NCBI RefSeq assembly: GCF_913055835.1
Contig: NZ_CAJXKQ010000014.1
Span: 31,751 to 95,750 of the forward strand
Length of the DNA: 64,000 nucleotides
DNA from: an uncultured Marinobacter sp.
GTDB lineage: Bacteria; Pseudomonadota; Gammaproteobacteria; Pseudomonadales; Oleiphilaceae
Direction of reading: 5' to 3'
The position numbers and the translations under genes are program-made. Each line of letters begins with the position of its first letter. Positions within the stretch are counted from its first letter, which is position 1. The notes beneath the pieces were generated by a model that saw only the letters and a list, made by a program, of their open reading frames with translations, did not search any database and had not been told where the DNA came from. Positions 46,364-56,392 of this stretch are shown piece by piece.

Positions 46364-46857
46364 TTTTCAGTCCTTAAGGCCGGTTCACCGGCAAGATAGG
46401 AAGCTTCAGGATAGACAAGGGCGCGCCCGGACATGGCAGTACGGCCCAGCAACATCCGGAACCGCATGGAATCTCGGTTGGTCAATGTCATTTCAATGGG
46501 CCATTTCTGGCCGCCAATCAGCAGCGTGGTTTCGATGACCAGGCGCATTTCCTTGTGGCCGCCGGAGTCGGAGACGTTCCGCTCATCCAGCACCTTCGCG
46601 TCGCACTCCACCACCTGGTGCAGATCGTTCTGCACCGGGTGGACCCAGAAGCGCACGCGCCGTTCCCCGTTTTTGGTGTAGGGCTCGGTACGGAACGTGT
46701 GGAGACAGGAAGTTCTGGCTCCGGTGTCAATTTTTGCCTTGATACGGTTGATATCGAGGTCCGGCAGCGCAACCCACTCTCGCCAACCGAGACTCATTTT
46801 GTTCTCGGCTGGGGTCGGGGCGATGGTTTTGATAACTTCAGCTGTCTTTGTCGGCAT
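46360..46857 (-). CDS. rimB: RimB-like retropepsin-fold protease
   Basis: A 165-residue protein of the ATP-dependent zinc protease/retropepsin-like family. The active-site motif DTGA is at residues 44-47, and LLGRTAM is the family C-terminal motif. In Pseudomonas fluorescens RimB, next to RimK, limits S6 glutamylation by cleaving the added chain or RimK. Start at the first ATG (46857), with possible internal start at residue 21. It overlaps rimK by four bases. Confidence 0.8.
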   Translation of the reverse strand: MPTKTAEVIKTIAPTPAENKMSLGWREWVALPDLDINRIKAKIDTGARTSCLHTFRTEPYTKNGERRVRFWVHPVQNDLHQVVECDAKVLDERNVSDSGGHKEMRLVIETTLLIGGQKWPIEMTLTNRDSMRFRMLLGRTAMSGRALVYPEASYLAGEPALRTEK

Positions 46858-47176
46858 CCGGGAGATCCTTTTCAGTGTTTTTTTCCGGCCCCCAACAGCT
46901 GAACACAGAACAACCTTGAGTGACTACCCGCATTTTTACTTTGGTACTCAGAATCAAAACTGCAGATCCACACAAGAAAGGCCAAACCTTGTTGCCAGCG
47001 TGACCCCCTGGGCTTTTTGAGACCGACCGAGTTCTGGTTCGCAAGAGCCTGCGCTAAAAGTACCTTAACTATAATCCAATCAGCCAAACCGGGCGAATAT
47101 CCAAGTCAGTGATTTTATTGAAACACCTTGCTGTAATTACACTTATATCAATCCCTCAGACGACTATGGATTACGG
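46858..47176. other. Intergenic region between rimB and phr, 319 bases
   Basis: The two genes are divergent here. The region is AT-richer than its neighbours and should hold both promoters. I see TTGAAA at about 47117 and a TATATC near 47146, with poor spacing, and no clear terminator, repeat or RNA gene. Confidence 0.5.
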
Positions 47177-48580
47177 ATGACACAACTGGTCTGGTTCCGG
47201 AACGATCTCCGGCTTGCCGATAACCCCGCCCTCACAGCCGCCTGCGAGAGCAGTGAAGAAGTAAGAGCCTGTTTTATTCTCACCCCGGACCAATGGCAGG
47301 AACACGACTGGTCGCCGGCCCGAGTGCAGTTCGTCATCGCCCATGCCAATGCCCTCGCCGAAGAGCTGGCCAAACTGGGCATTCCCCTGTCCTTTATCCA
47401 CGCAACACGCTTCGAAGACAGCCTTGGCAAACTCCAGAGCCATTGCGAAGAACACAAAGTGACTGCACTGCACTTCAACGAGGAATACGGGGTCAACGAA
47501 CGAAAACGCGACAAGGCCGTCAAACACCGCTTTGACGGCCTCGGCATTGCCGTTCGCAAATACCGCGACCAGACCGTGGCACCGGTGGGTGAGATCCTTA
47601 CCCAACAGAACGAACCCTATTCCGTGTTCACCCCCTTCTCGAGGCGCTGGCGCAGCTGGATAGACGAAACCCATCCGGCTCTATTCCCGACGCCCAAAGC
47701 CAGGGGCAACGCCCTGAACCCAGAACAGATCGACACCATTCCCGAGGCCTTTCGAGACGCGCCCGAGCCTCTCGTAGCAACCGGCGAAAGCGCCGCGCAT
47801 GACCAGCTTGAGCGCTTCCTGGAACAACGCGGCGGTGCGTACAAAGACAACCGGGACTTCCCCGCCATCCACGGAACCAGCCAGATCTCACCTTACCTGG
47901 CCAACGGCGTACTCTCCGGCCGGCAGTGCCTGATCGCAGCAAGACAGGCCCAGGGTGCAGGCGGTAACCAGGAAGGACTGGGCACCTGGATCAACGAAAT
48001 CGCCTGGCGGGATTTTTACATCAACATCCTGTATCACTATCCCCGGGTCAGCATGCACCGCGCCTTCAAACCGGAAACCGAAGGCCTGGAGTGGAACACC
48101 CCGGGCGACAATCTCGAAGCCTGGAAAACCGGCAACACCGGCGTCCCCATCGTCGACGCCGCCATGCGCCAACTCAACCAGACCGGCTGGATGCACAACC
48201 GCCTGCGCATGATCACCGCCATGTACCTCACCAAAAACCTGTTCATCGACTGGCGCCTGGGCGAAGCCTACTTCATGTCAAAACTGATCGACGGCTTCCT
48301 GGCCTCCAACAACGGCGGCTGGCAATGGAGCGCCTCCACCGGCACCGACGCCGCTCCCTACTTCCGCGTGTTCAACCCGGTTACCCAGAGCGAACGGTTC
48401 GATCCCGATGGGGATTTCATCCGGGAGTGGGTTCCGGAGCTGGCGAAACTGGATAGCAAACGGATTCACGATCCGGGTGCAAAGGGTGGTGTTATTCCGA
48501 AGGGGTATCCGAGGCAGATCGTTGATCTTAAAGAAAGCAGGAAAGAAGCGATCGCAAAGTTTCAGGAATTGAAAAACTGA
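47177..48580 (+). CDS. phr: Deoxyribodipyrimidine photolyase
   Basis: Class I CPD photolyase of 467 residues, repairing cyclobutane pyrimidine dimers with blue light. The N-terminal antenna domain begins LVWFRNDLRLADNPAL. The C-terminal FAD domain has RDFPAIHGTSQISPYLANG and the W-rich FYINILYHYPR, VDAAMRQLNQTGWMHNRLRM, and the catalytic-region WQWSASTGTDAAPYFR. The antenna cofactor may be MTHF. The ribosome-binding site is weak. It is followed by an inverted-repeat element. Confidence 0.94.
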   Translation: MTQLVWFRNDLRLADNPALTAACESSEEVRACFILTPDQWQEHDWSPARVQFVIAHANALAEELAKLGIPLSFIHATRFEDSLGKLQSHCEEHKVTALHFNEEYGVNERKRDKAVKHRFDGLGIAVRKYRDQTVAPVGEILTQQNEPYSVFTPFSRRWRSWIDETHPALFPTPKARGNALNPEQIDTIPEAFRDAPEPLVATGESAAHDQLERFLEQRGGAYKDNRDFPAIHGTSQISPYLANGVLSGRQCLIAARQAQGAGGNQEGLGTWINEIAWRDFYINILYHYPRVSMHRAFKPETEGLEWNTPGDNLEAWKTGNTGVPIVDAAMRQLNQTGWMHNRLRMITAMYLTKNLFIDWRLGEAYFMSKLIDGFLASNNGGWQWSASTGTDAAPYFRVFNPVTQSERFDPDGDFIREWVPELAKLDSKRIHDPGAKGGVIPKGYPRQIVDLKESRKEAIAKFQELKN

Positions 48581-48616
48581 GGTAAACAACGAAGCGGGCT
48601 ACTCCAAGGCTCTGAC

Positions 48617-48730
48617 GCAGTGCCGGGGAGGGCCTTCCCAAAACTGTGCGGAGCCATGGATGGCGGAGCCCAAGCGTCACATGGATGTGCCGCAAGGAGC
48701 GTGTTTTGGGAAGGCCCTCCCTGGCACTGC
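48617..48730. repeat. Long inverted-repeat element downstream of phr
   Basis: Two 28-base arms (48617-48644 and 48703-48730), with one mismatch, include GGGCCTTCCCAAAAC and its complement. The 58-base middle contains a direct GCGGAGCC repeat (48648 and 48663) and ATGGATG twice (48656 and 48681). The RNA would form a very stable hairpin. It does not code for anything I recognise. It resembles a dispersed repetitive palindrome or mini-transposon (MITE-like) remnant; no target-site duplication was found. Confidence 0.75.
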
Positions 48731-48764
48731 AGCCCGAAAGCTCGCAAGCCCGCCGGCACCAAAG

Positions 48765-49511
48765 TCAGCCAGAACAGACCGGGCAATCAGGGTCCCGAGC
48801 CAGCTTCATCTCCCGCCACTGCATCTCCCAGGCATCCAGAATCAACAACCGCCCGATCAAAGGCGTCCCCACCCCGGAAATCACCTTGATCGCCTCCATC
48901 GCCTGGGTCGCCCCAATCATACCGACCAGCGGCGCAATCACCCCCGCCTCAGAACAGGTCAGATCCTCATTACCCTGCTCCGGATACAGACAGTGATAAC
49001 AGGGGCTTTCCTCCCGCCGGCTGTCGTACACCGAAACCTGCCCTTCGCCCCGAATTGCAGCGCCGGACACCAGGGGCACTTTTGCGGCGACACAGGCACG
49101 GTTCAGAGCGAACCGAGTGTTGAAATTATCCGTGCAATCGACCACCAGGGTTGCCTCTGCAACTCTCTGCGCCAGGGCCGCACCTTCGAGGCGCTCGTTC
49201 AGGGCCGTCACGGACACCAGCGGATTGATCCGCCGAATCCGGTCGGCAAGGCTTTCCGCCTTCGACTCGCCCAGCTGCGCAGTTTCAAAACCAATCTGGC
49301 GCTGGAGATTGGCCAGTTCGATATTGTCGTCATCCACCAGGATCAGGGTGCCGACACCCGCGGCGCCAAGATACAGAGCTACAGGGCATCCCAGCCCGCC
49401 CGCTCCAAGCACCAGAACCCGGGCAGACTGCAACTTCTCCTGACCGGAAATATCGAACCGCGGCATCAGAATCTGCCGGCTGTAGCGCAATAATTCGTCG
49501 TCACTGAGCAT
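48765..49511 (-). CDS. moeB: Molybdopterin-synthase adenylyltransferase MoeB (ThiF family)
   Basis: E1-like adenylyltransferase of 248 residues that activates the C-terminus of MoaD (or ThiS). The nucleotide motif VLGAGGLGCPV, the RQIGFET arginine region and DCTDNFNTRFALNRAC are present, with two zinc-binding CXXC sites, CYHCLYP and DCPVC. The ATG at 49511 has GGGGAG at good distance; one two codons upstream is possible. It overlaps prmC by 11 bases. In this hemA-prfA-prmC-moeB context the MoeB name is customary, though a ThiF role is possible. Confidence 0.88.
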   Translation of the reverse strand: MLSDDELLRYSRQILMPRFDISGQEKLQSARVLVLGAGGLGCPVALYLGAAGVGTLILVDDDNIELANLQRQIGFETAQLGESKAESLADRIRRINPLVSVTALNERLEGAALAQRVAEATLVVDCTDNFNTRFALNRACVAAKVPLVSGAAIRGEGQVSVYDSRREESPCYHCLYPEQGNEDLTCSEAGVIAPLVGMIGATQAMEAIKVISGVGTPLIGRLLILDAWEMQWREMKLARDPDCPVCSG

Positions 49512-50397
49512 CTGCATCTCCCCTATCAGGTGCCGGAGCACTGGCCGTAGCACCGGAACGCCATCGCCCGAGCGTCATCCGGTCCCGATTGCCGTAATCC
49601 TTCCGTGCCTCAACGTCTTGAAAGCCACGCGCGCGAAACAACTCTGCCACGGCCTGAGCCTGATCGAAACCATGCTCGACCAGAAGCCATCCGTCTTCAA
49701 CCAGCCAGTCAGGCGCCTGGCCCACAATAAGCCGCAGATCGTCCAGGCCATCATGGCCGGATACCAGGGCCGACGCGGGCTCGAACCGAACATCCCCTTG
49801 TCTAAGGTGATGGTCATTATCCGGAATATAGGGCGGGTTGGAGACAATCAGATCAAATCGGTCGGGCGTCAGCTCTGAAAACCAGGAGCTCTGAACCACG
49901 GAAACGGTCAGACCCAGCGCATCGGCATTATCACGGGCAAGCGCCACGGCCTCGGCCACGGCATCGCATGCGGTGATCTGCCAATCCCGGTGCTCACTGG
50001 CCAGAGCCAGTGCGATAGCGCCGGTCCCCGTCCCCAGATCCAGCATTCGGGCCTGCCGAGGCAGCGGCAAATCCAGAGCAACCTCCACCAGGCATTCGGT
50101 ATCCGGTCTCGGGATCAGGGTGGAGGCACTGACCTTCAGTGGTAAAGACCAGAACTCCTGCTGTCCCAACAGGTGTGCCACAGGCCGACCGGCCACGCGC
50201 TCCTGCACAAGCGCCTCAAAGGCCTCAGCGTGAGCATTGGTCAATTCCCGCTCCGGCCAGGCCCGGAAACTGGTCCGGCTGAGCCCCGTAATATGGCTCA
50301 GCAGCAACTCAGCATCCAGCCTCGGCGAATCGCTATCAATCCGGGTGGATGCCGTCTTCAGAAGGGCTTCACAGGTCAGTGAGGATTTACTGGTCAT
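49501..50397 (-). CDS. prmC: Release-factor glutamine methyltransferase PrmC (HemK)
   Basis: Methylates the glutamine of the GGQ motif in RF1 and RF2. The 298-residue protein has an N-terminal helical domain, the SAM-binding motif [12 protein letters not shown] (119-130) and the amide-binding NPPY at 187-190. Its start overlaps the prfA stop by 11 bases, and its product acts on the PrfA protein, a classic functional pairing. The C-terminus ends in an Ala/Asp tail. Confidence 0.95.
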   Translation of the reverse strand: MTSKSSLTCEALLKTASTRIDSDSPRLDAELLLSHITGLSRTSFRAWPERELTNAHAEAFEALVQERVAGRPVAHLLGQQEFWSLPLKVSASTLIPRPDTECLVEVALDLPLPRQARMLDLGTGTGAIALALASEHRDWQITACDAVAEAVALARDNADALGLTVSVVQSSWFSELTPDRFDLIVSNPPYIPDNDHHLRQGDVRFEPASALVSGHDGLDDLRLIVGQAPDWLVEDGWLLVEHGFDQAQAVAELFRARGFQDVEARKDYGNRDRMTLGRWRSGATASAPAPDRGDADAQ

Positions 50398-51475
50398 CGG
50401 CGAGAGAGGCGAGCAGCTCGGCCTGGTGTTCCTGCTGCAACGGCACGATCACGGCGTCCAGATCACCGGCAATGACTTCGTCGAGCTTGTAGAGCGTGAG
50501 GTTGATCCGATGATCCGTTACCCGCCCCTGGGGAAAGTTGTACGTGCGGATGCGCTCGGACCGGTCGCCACTGCCCACCAGGCTCTTGCGAGTTTCGGCC
50601 ATCGACTTCTGCTGCCGCTCGGTCTCGGCATTCTGCAGCCGGGAGGCCAGCAGGCTCAACGCCTTGGCGCGGTTCTTGTGCTGGGAACGCTCTTCCTGGC
50701 ATTCCACCACGATGCCCGTTGGCAAATGCGTTATCCGGATCGCCGAATCCGTCTTGTTGACGTGCTGGCCGCCAGCACCGGAAGCGCGGAAGGTGTCCAC
50801 CCTCAAATCGGCTTTATTGAGCTCAATGGCTTCGGCCTCATCGGCCTCTGGCATCACGGCAACAGTACAGGCCGAGGTATGGATCCGCCCCTGGGACTCG
50901 GTTTCCGGAACGCGCTGTACGCGATGAGCCCCGGATTCGAACTTCAGGGCACCATAGACTCCATCACCAGCCACACGGGCAATCAGCTCCTTGTAGCCTC
51001 CGTGCTCACCCTCGCTCTCGCTCAGCACTTCCACCTGCCAGCGCCGGCGCTCGGCATACCGCAGATACATCCTGAACAGATCGCCGGCAAAGATAGCGGC
51101 TTCATCACCGCCGGTGCCGGCACGGATCTCGAGGAACACGTTCTTGCCGTCATTCGGGTCTTTGGGCAGCATCAGGCGCTGGAGCTCTTCATCCAGCTCC
51201 TCGCTTTTCTGCTCGGCCAGTTGCAGCTCTTCCTCCGCCATTTCCCGCATGTCGGCGTCGCCATCTTTCGCCAGCTCACGGGCGGCCTCGATGTCATCGA
51301 GCGATTGCTGCCAGGCCTGAAAGCACTGAACAATAGGTTCAATCTCGGCGAACTCCCGGGAAAGGTCCCGGAACTTGTCCTGCTGGGAAATAATGGAGGA
51401 ATCACTGAGCAATGCGCTGACTTCCTCGAAGCGGTCGGTAAGCTGCTCGAGGCGGGATTGGATCGATGGCTTCAT
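50387..51475 (-). CDS. prfA: Peptide chain release factor 1
   Basis: RF1 recognises UAA and UAG and triggers peptide release. The 362-residue protein has the GGQ catalytic motif at residues 235-237 (GAGGQHVNK), the target of PrmC. The codon-reading loop is of the PxT type, expected in the family. Its ATG overlaps the hemA stop by four bases. Confidence 0.97.
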   Translation of the reverse strand: MKPSIQSRLEQLTDRFEEVSALLSDSSIISQQDKFRDLSREFAEIEPIVQCFQAWQQSLDDIEAARELAKDGDADMREMAEEELQLAEQKSEELDEELQRLMLPKDPNDGKNVFLEIRAGTGGDEAAIFAGDLFRMYLRYAERRRWQVEVLSESEGEHGGYKELIARVAGDGVYGALKFESGAHRVQRVPETESQGRIHTSACTVAVMPEADEAEAIELNKADLRVDTFRASGAGGQHVNKTDSAIRITHLPTGIVVECQEERSQHKNRAKALSLLASRLQNAETERQQKSMAETRKSLVGSGDRSERIRTYNFPQGRVTDHRINLTLYKLDEVIAGDLDAVIVPLQQEHQAELLASLADDQ

Positions 51476-52761
51476 AGTTTTTCCGGGGTAGTCGTCGTGT
51501 CCGCGTCCAGTGCATCCAGCTGGTGCAACTCACGCAGCCACTCTGTCACCTCGGTGCGACCTTCTGTGGTGGCCTTGCGAACCTGCACAGAGGGTTCGTG
51601 CAGGAGTTTATTGGTGAGGCCGCGTGCCATACTGCGCAGCACGGTTTCAGGATCTGTGCCGTTACGCAGGGCGCGCAGGGCTTTTTCGGTCTCCGCATCG
51701 CGAAGTAGTTCGGCGCGCTGACGGAACTGTTTGAGAGTGGACACTGCGTCCAGCGCCCGAAGCTGATTCAGGAAATCCTGAACTCCGGAGGCCACCAGAT
51801 TCTCGGCTTCCCTGGCCGCGCCCTCACGGGAGCGGATATTCTCTTCGATAACCTGGCGCAGGTCGTCAACGGTGTACAAATAAACGTCGTCCAGCGAGGC
51901 CACTTCCGGCTCTATATCTCGGGGCACAGCAATGTCCACCATGAAATAGGGACGGTGCTTGCGTTTCTTCAGTGCCCGTTCAACGGCGCCTTTGCCAAGG
52001 ATCGGCAGTGGACTTGCGGTGGAGGAAATAATGATATCGACATCCGCCAGGTGCTCGGGAATCTCGGACAACACAATGCCCTTGCCGCCACGGGATTCTG
52101 CCAGTGCCTGTGCCCGCTCAAGGGTCCGGTTGGCCACCAGGAAATCCTTCACGCCAGCATCCGCCAGGTGACGGGCCACCAGTTCGATGGTTTTGCCTGC
52201 ACCAATCAGCAAGGCCTTGTTGCGAGACATATCGGCAAAGATATGGTGCGCCATGCTCACCGCTGCATAGGCCACGGAAACCGGGTTTTCCCCGATGGCG
52301 GTCTGGGTACGCACGCGCTTGGCGACCGAGAAGGTATGTTCAAACAGCCGGGACAGGAACGAACCACTTGCACCATGCTCCCGGGCCAGGGTGTAGGCAT
52401 CCTTCAACTGTCCGAGAATCTGGGGTTCACCCAGCACCATGGAATCCAGACCGGCAGCGACGCGCATCATGTGCCTGACGGCATCTCCATCGCGGTGCAC
52501 GTACAGCGCCTCCTCAAGCTCCGCGGCGTCGAGGCCATGAAAACCGGCCATCCAGCGAAGCACCATGGGTGCACAGTCGTCATCGCCGGCCAGGTACAAC
52601 TCGGTCCGGTTACAGGTAGAAAGTATCGCAGCCTCGGTGGCGCCCGACGTCGCACGAAGCTCGGCAAACGCTTCCGCCATACGCTCGGGCGTAAACGCCA
52701 CTCGCTCCCGTAACTCAACGGGGGCCGTGCGATGATTGATTCCCAGCGTTAGCAATGCCAT
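51472..52761 (-). CDS. hemA: Glutamyl-tRNA reductase
   Basis: First enzyme of the C5 tetrapyrrole pathway; reduces glutamyl-tRNA to glutamate semialdehyde. The 429-residue protein begins [15 protein letters not shown] and has the catalytic C50 in [10 protein letters not shown], then the NADPH domain ([16 protein letters not shown]) and a C-terminal dimerisation domain. A TTG five codons upstream extends the frame but sits on the AAAAGG sequence. A 12-base palindrome lies at the start region. It is the first gene of the hemA-prfA-prmC-moeB operon and divergent from the TPR lipoprotein gene. Confidence 0.95.
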   Translation of the reverse strand: MALLTLGINHRTAPVELRERVAFTPERMAEAFAELRATSGATEAAILSTCNRTELYLAGDDDCAPMVLRWMAGFHGLDAAELEEALYVHRDGDAVRHMMRVAAGLDSMVLGEPQILGQLKDAYTLAREHGASGSFLSRLFEHTFSVAKRVRTQTAIGENPVSVAYAAVSMAHHIFADMSRNKALLIGAGKTIELVARHLADAGVKDFLVANRTLERAQALAESRGGKGIVLSEIPEHLADVDIIISSTASPLPILGKGAVERALKKRKHRPYFMVDIAVPRDIEPEVASLDDVYLYTVDDLRQVIEENIRSREGAAREAENLVASGVQDFLNQLRALDAVSTLKQFRQRAELLRDAETEKALRALRNGTDPETVLRSMARGLTNKLLHEPSVQVRKATTEGRTEVTEWLRELHQLDALDADTTTTPEKL

Positions 52762-52766
52762 TTGAT

Positions 52767-52778
52767 GGTTGTACAACC
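52767..52778. repeat. 12-bp perfect palindrome before hemA
   Basis: GGTTGTACAACC lies five bases before the hemA ATG, between the start and an AAAAGG element. It could be a regulator site or a small hairpin near the ribosome-binding site. Chance is not excluded for a 12-base palindrome. Confidence 0.4.
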
Positions 52779-53008
52779 TTTTGCCGATGAACGGTGCGAA
52801 TGCGTGCAGTTACCCGACATTTTAACGGCCAGCGACCTTAGCTGCCACCCAAAACCGCCATGGCTTCGGCAAGTGCGGACAGGTTGGGCAAGATCAGACG
52901 CTTATGCCATTATAGGGACTCGGCCAAGGCCGGGACCCGATCTACCTCAAGAAAGGGGCTGGAGCGTGGTTATTATTGATGCGTTTTCGACAGACCATGG
53001 GAAGTTGC

Positions 53009-54757
53009 ATGCACAAGTCCGTACCGTTTCTGGTTACCTGCCTGCTTGGCCTCACACTGGCAGGGTGTGCCAGCCTTACCGGCACAGAGGAAGCGCCTGC
53101 TCCCGGCGAAAAAACCGCCACCGAGAAGAGAACAGAGCCACAGCGGCCGGTTGAATACGCCGATTTCGAGCCCGAGACCCTGTACCTTTTACTGTCTGCC
53201 GAAATCGCGGCCCAGCGCGGCCGCTACGACATTACCCTGGTGAACTACCTCAAGGCTGCCAAGCAATCCCGCGACCAGGCGGTTATTGAGCGGGCCATGA
53301 GAATTGCCCAGTCCCTGAACGGCGATAACGCCCAGAAGCAGCTGGCCGAGCTGTGGCTGGAGATCGACCCGGACAACCTCCAGGCCCACCGGATATCCGC
53401 AATCCAGGCGGTAAAGGGCAACGACCTCCAGACCGCCATCCATCACATGGAGCGGATCATGGATCAGGGTGGCGACGCTGATTTCGACAGCCTGGCCGCT
53501 ATGGCCGCCAATCTGCCGCCAGAGCAACAGCAGGAACTGCTCGCCCTCTACAATCAGATGTCGGACCGCCACCCCAACACCCCGGAGCTTGAATACAGCA
53601 TTGCGCTCCTGTTGAAAGTAACCGGACAGCCACAGCAAGCCCTCGACAGACTTGAACCTCTTCTGCAGGAAAACTCGAACTTCCAGCCGGCCATCATTCT
53701 CAAAGGCGACCTGCTCTACCAGACCGGCCAGAAAAGCAGCGCGCTTGACTACCTGCTCACAAACACCCGCCGCTTTCCCGCCAACCGGCAGATGGGCACG
53801 CTTTACGGCCGCATGCTTATAAATGAGGGTGAATTGCAGGCGGCCCAGGATGAGTTCAACCGTCTTGTCCAGCGCTACCCGGACACGCCGGGCCTGCGGC
53901 TATCCCACGCGCTGGTCGCCCTTGAGAATGGCCAGACCGACCTGGCGCGGGAAGAGCTGACAAAACTGGCCGAACAGGGCCACCATACCAGCGAAGCCAA
54001 CTACTACCTGGGCCGTATTGAAGACCAGGCGGGCAACACCGAGCAGGCCATCGGCTATTACCAGAGCGTGGAACAGGGCAATTACTATTTTCCGGCCCTG
54101 GCCCGTGCCAGTTCCCTTCTGGCGGAGAACGGCCAGCTCGAGGACGCCATTGACCGCATCCGCAGGCTGCGCGAAGCCAACCCACGGCAGGCCGAGAACT
54201 TCTGGCTGCTGGAAGTAAATCTGCTGCTGGACCAGGAACAGCAACAGGAGGCCCTGAGTACCGCCACGGAAGCCCTGGAAGAACATCCGGACAACATCGA
54301 GATCCGCTACGCCCGGGCCATGCTCTACGATGGTATTGGCCAGACTGCCAACGCCGAAGCCGACCTGCGGCAAATTATCGAGCAGGAGCCGGAAAACGCT
54401 GTTGCCCTGAACGCTCTCGGCTACATCCTGACTACCCGCACGGACAGGTTAAGGGAGGCCCGCGGCTATATCGAGAAAGCACTGCGACTGGATCCGGACA
54501 ACCCGGCCATCCTCGACAGCATGGGCTGGGTCCTGTTCCTCGAAGGCCAGATAGAGCCTGCGCTCGACTACCTTTCCCGTGCCTGGGCCGCCTTTCCGGA
54601 TCCGGAAGTGGCAGCCCACTACGGTGAAGCACTCTGGATGAACGGCGCCGAAGAGCAGGCCCGAATCATCTGGCAGGAAGGCCTGGAACAGGACAGCGAC
54701 CACGAAATACTCAGGGAAACCATAGACCGGCTGACCAACGGCGGTGAGCCGGAATGA
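53009..54757 (+). CDS. Tetratricopeptide-repeat lipoprotein
   Basis: A 582-residue lipoprotein with the signal LLGLTLAGC, lipidated C20. The mature part is almost entirely TPR-like helical repeats (about 12 units from residue 50). Proteins of this kind next to lolB are common in Pseudomonas and Marinobacter but have no clear role; TPR repeats suggest protein binding in the envelope. I start at the ATG at 53009 because the lipobox is correctly placed; the frame is open to 52976. lolB overlaps its end by four bases. Confidence 0.85.
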   Translation: MHKSVPFLVTCLLGLTLAGCASLTGTEEAPAPGEKTATEKRTEPQRPVEYADFEPETLYLLLSAEIAAQRGRYDITLVNYLKAAKQSRDQAVIERAMRIAQSLNGDNAQKQLAELWLEIDPDNLQAHRISAIQAVKGNDLQTAIHHMERIMDQGGDADFDSLAAMAANLPPEQQQELLALYNQMSDRHPNTPELEYSIALLLKVTGQPQQALDRLEPLLQENSNFQPAIILKGDLLYQTGQKSSALDYLLTNTRRFPANRQMGTLYGRMLINEGELQAAQDEFNRLVQRYPDTPGLRLSHALVALENGQTDLAREELTKLAEQGHHTSEANYYLGRIEDQAGNTEQAIGYYQSVEQGNYYFPALARASSLLAENGQLEDAIDRIRRLREANPRQAENFWLLEVNLLLDQEQQQEALSTATEALEEHPDNIEIRYARAMLYDGIGQTANAEADLRQIIEQEPENAVALNALGYILTTRTDRLREARGYIEKALRLDPDNPAILDSMGWVLFLEGQIEPALDYLSRAWAAFPDPEVAAHYGEALWMNGAEEQARIIWQEGLEQDSDHEILRETIDRLTNGGEPE

Positions 54758-55386
54758 GACTGGCCCGAACCCTGGCAGCACTGATCATGCTCGCCACCCT
54801 CGGCGCCTGCACTACGATCCAGATCGACCCATTGCCGGACGGTATGACCGACCAGCCCCCGGCAGACTGGACTACCCGCGCCGCCAGTCTCGGCGAACTG
54901 GATCACTGGAAGCTGACCGGCAAGCTGGCCGTTCGCCAGCCATCAGACAGCGGAACCGCCATCATCAACCACTGGATTCAGGACGGCGAAGCCTACGACC
55001 TGGCCCTCTCTTCGTCCTTCCTCGGCATGGGCAGCACAACGCTTAAAGGCGTGCCCGGCTTTATCGAGCTGACCCTGCCGAACGGCGAAACCTATCGCTC
55101 GGGCGAGCCGGAAGCCCTCGTGGAGGCCGCCACAGGCTGGCAGCTACCCCTGGAAAACCTGACCTGGTGGATCCGGGGCCTGCCGTCACCGGCCAGGGAT
55201 TACCGCCTGCTGTTTGATGATCAGGGCACCCTCGCCATTATCCGGCAGAACGGCTGGGAGATCCGCTACGACCGCTGGCAGACCTTCCTCTCCAGCTATC
55301 CTGCACTCCCCGCCCGCATTACCGCCCTCAAGGATGAAAAGCGGGTCCGTCTGGTGGTGGGCGACTGGCAGGAGCAACCGGAGTGA
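54754..55386 (+). CDS. lolB: Outer membrane lipoprotein receptor LolB
   Basis: LolB accepts lipoproteins from LolA and inserts them in the outer membrane. The 210-residue protein has lipobox LGAC with C19, then the family features [10 protein letters not shown] and [14 protein letters not shown]. Both ends overlap neighbours by four bases, in the order TPR-lolB-ispE. Confidence 0.93.
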   Translation: MRLARTLAALIMLATLGACTTIQIDPLPDGMTDQPPADWTTRAASLGELDHWKLTGKLAVRQPSDSGTAIINHWIQDGEAYDLALSSSFLGMGSTTLKGVPGFIELTLPNGETYRSGEPEALVEAATGWQLPLENLTWWIRGLPSPARDYRLLFDDQGTLAIIRQNGWEIRYDRWQTFLSSYPALPARITALKDEKRVRLVVGDWQEQPE

Positions 55387-56246
55387 CACCCGACCTGATA
55401 TTGCCCTCACCGGCCAAGCTGAACCTGTTTCTACATATCGTTGGGCGCCGGGACGACGGCTATCACGAACTCCAGACCCTGTTTCAGTTCCTCGACTACG
55501 GCGACGACCTGAGCTTCACCCTGACACCCGGCGAGCCGGGCGTCAGCCTCGCGGAGCCTGTTCCTGGTGTCGACGACGAGGACAACCTCATCATTCGCGC
55601 GGCCAGAGCACTCCTTGAGAGAGCTCAAGGCGACTTGCCCGGGGTCACCATCGGCATAACCAAACGGCTGCCCATGGGCGGCGGCCTTGGCGGCGGCAGT
55701 TCCAACGCTGCAACTACGCTGCTCGGATTGAATCATCTCTGGCAGCTCAATCTGAGCATTGATGAGCTTTCCGAAATCGGCCTCGCTCTGGGCGCCGATG
55801 TGCCGGTGTTTGTCCGGGGCCATGCCGCCTTCGGCGAGGGAGTTGGTGAAACACTGACCAATGCAAATCCGCCGGAAGACTGGTTCGTTGTTCTCAAGCC
55901 TGGCTGCAACATAAACACTGGCAAGATTTTTTCCGAGCAAGGGTTGACAAGGAACACCCCGAGAATCAAAATAGCGCCCGCTTTTGAGGGAGACGCCTCG
56001 AGGTACCGAAACGACTGTGAGGATGTAGTTCGCAAACTGTATCCTGAGGTTAACCAGAGCCTGGAATGGCTTTCACAATTCGGACCTGCAAGATTAACCG
56101 GAACCGGGGCTTGCATATTTGGACGTTTCCCGACAGAATCCGCAGCCCGGATCATCTGGGAAAGCAAACCCTCCGGCGTCACGGGGTTCGTAGCTAAAGG
56201 GGTGAACATTTCACCTCTACACAAAAAGCTAACAGAGCTGGAATGA
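55383..56246 (+). CDS. ispE: 4-diphosphocytidyl-2-C-methyl-D-erythritol kinase
   Basis: GHMP kinase of the MEP isoprenoid pathway, phosphorylating CDP-ME. The 287-residue protein starts with GTG in a GTGA overlap with lolB. The substrate loop [11 protein letters not shown] and the ATP loop [14 protein letters not shown] (97-110) are clear, and the third motif is LTGTGACIF. From about residue 158 the codon use changes: several ATA, AGG, AGA, CTA and GGA codons appear, unlike the first part and the neighbours. A tRNA-Gln lies 19 bases after the stop. Confidence 0.95.
   Translation: MTPDLILPSPAKLNLFLHIVGRRDDGYHELQTLFQFLDYGDDLSFTLTPGEPGVSLAEPVPGVDDEDNLIIRAARALLERAQGDLPGVTIGITKRLPMGGGLGGGSSNAATTLLGLNHLWQLNLSIDELSEIGLALGADVPVFVRGHAAFGEGVGETLTNANPPEDWFVVLKPGCNINTGKIFSEQGLTRNTPRIKIAPAFEGDASRYRNDCEDVVRKLYPEVNQSLEWLSQFGPARLTGTGACIFGRFPTESAARIIWESKPSGVTGFVAKGVNISPLHKKLTELE
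55944..55972 (+). promoter_or_regulatory. Possible promoter inside ispE
   Basis: TTGACA (55944-55949), 17 bases, then CAAAAT (55967-55972), followed by a GC-rich TAGCGCCCGC. It could drive tRNA-Gln and prs from about 290 bases upstream. It lies inside coding sequence, so the match may be chance. Confidence 0.3.
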
Positions 56247-56265
56247 TGCCAAAAAAGCACGATAC

Positions 56266-56340
56266 TGGGGTGTCGCCAAGTGGTAAGGCAACGGGTTTTG
56301 ATCCCGTCATGCGCAGGTTCGAATCCTGCCACCCCAGCCA
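56266..56340 (+). tRNA. tRNA-Gln, anticodon TTG
   Basis: A 75-base tRNA with encoded CCA. The acceptor stem TGGGGTG pairs with CACCCCA, the anticodon loop TTTTGAT lies between ACGGG and CCCGT, giving anticodon TTG (CAA and CAG codons), and the T arm has GGTTCGAATCC. It lies between ispE and prs, a common place for this gene. Confidence 0.97.
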
Positions 56341-56392
56341 CCTTTCTCCCGCTTCTTCTGAATCAAACGCCGATACTGAGAAGGATGCCGTC

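Noticed and set aside
56266..56340. tRNA-Gln as an integration site for a genomic island
   Set aside because: No integrase gene, no repeat of the tRNA 3' end in the window, and core genes on both sides.
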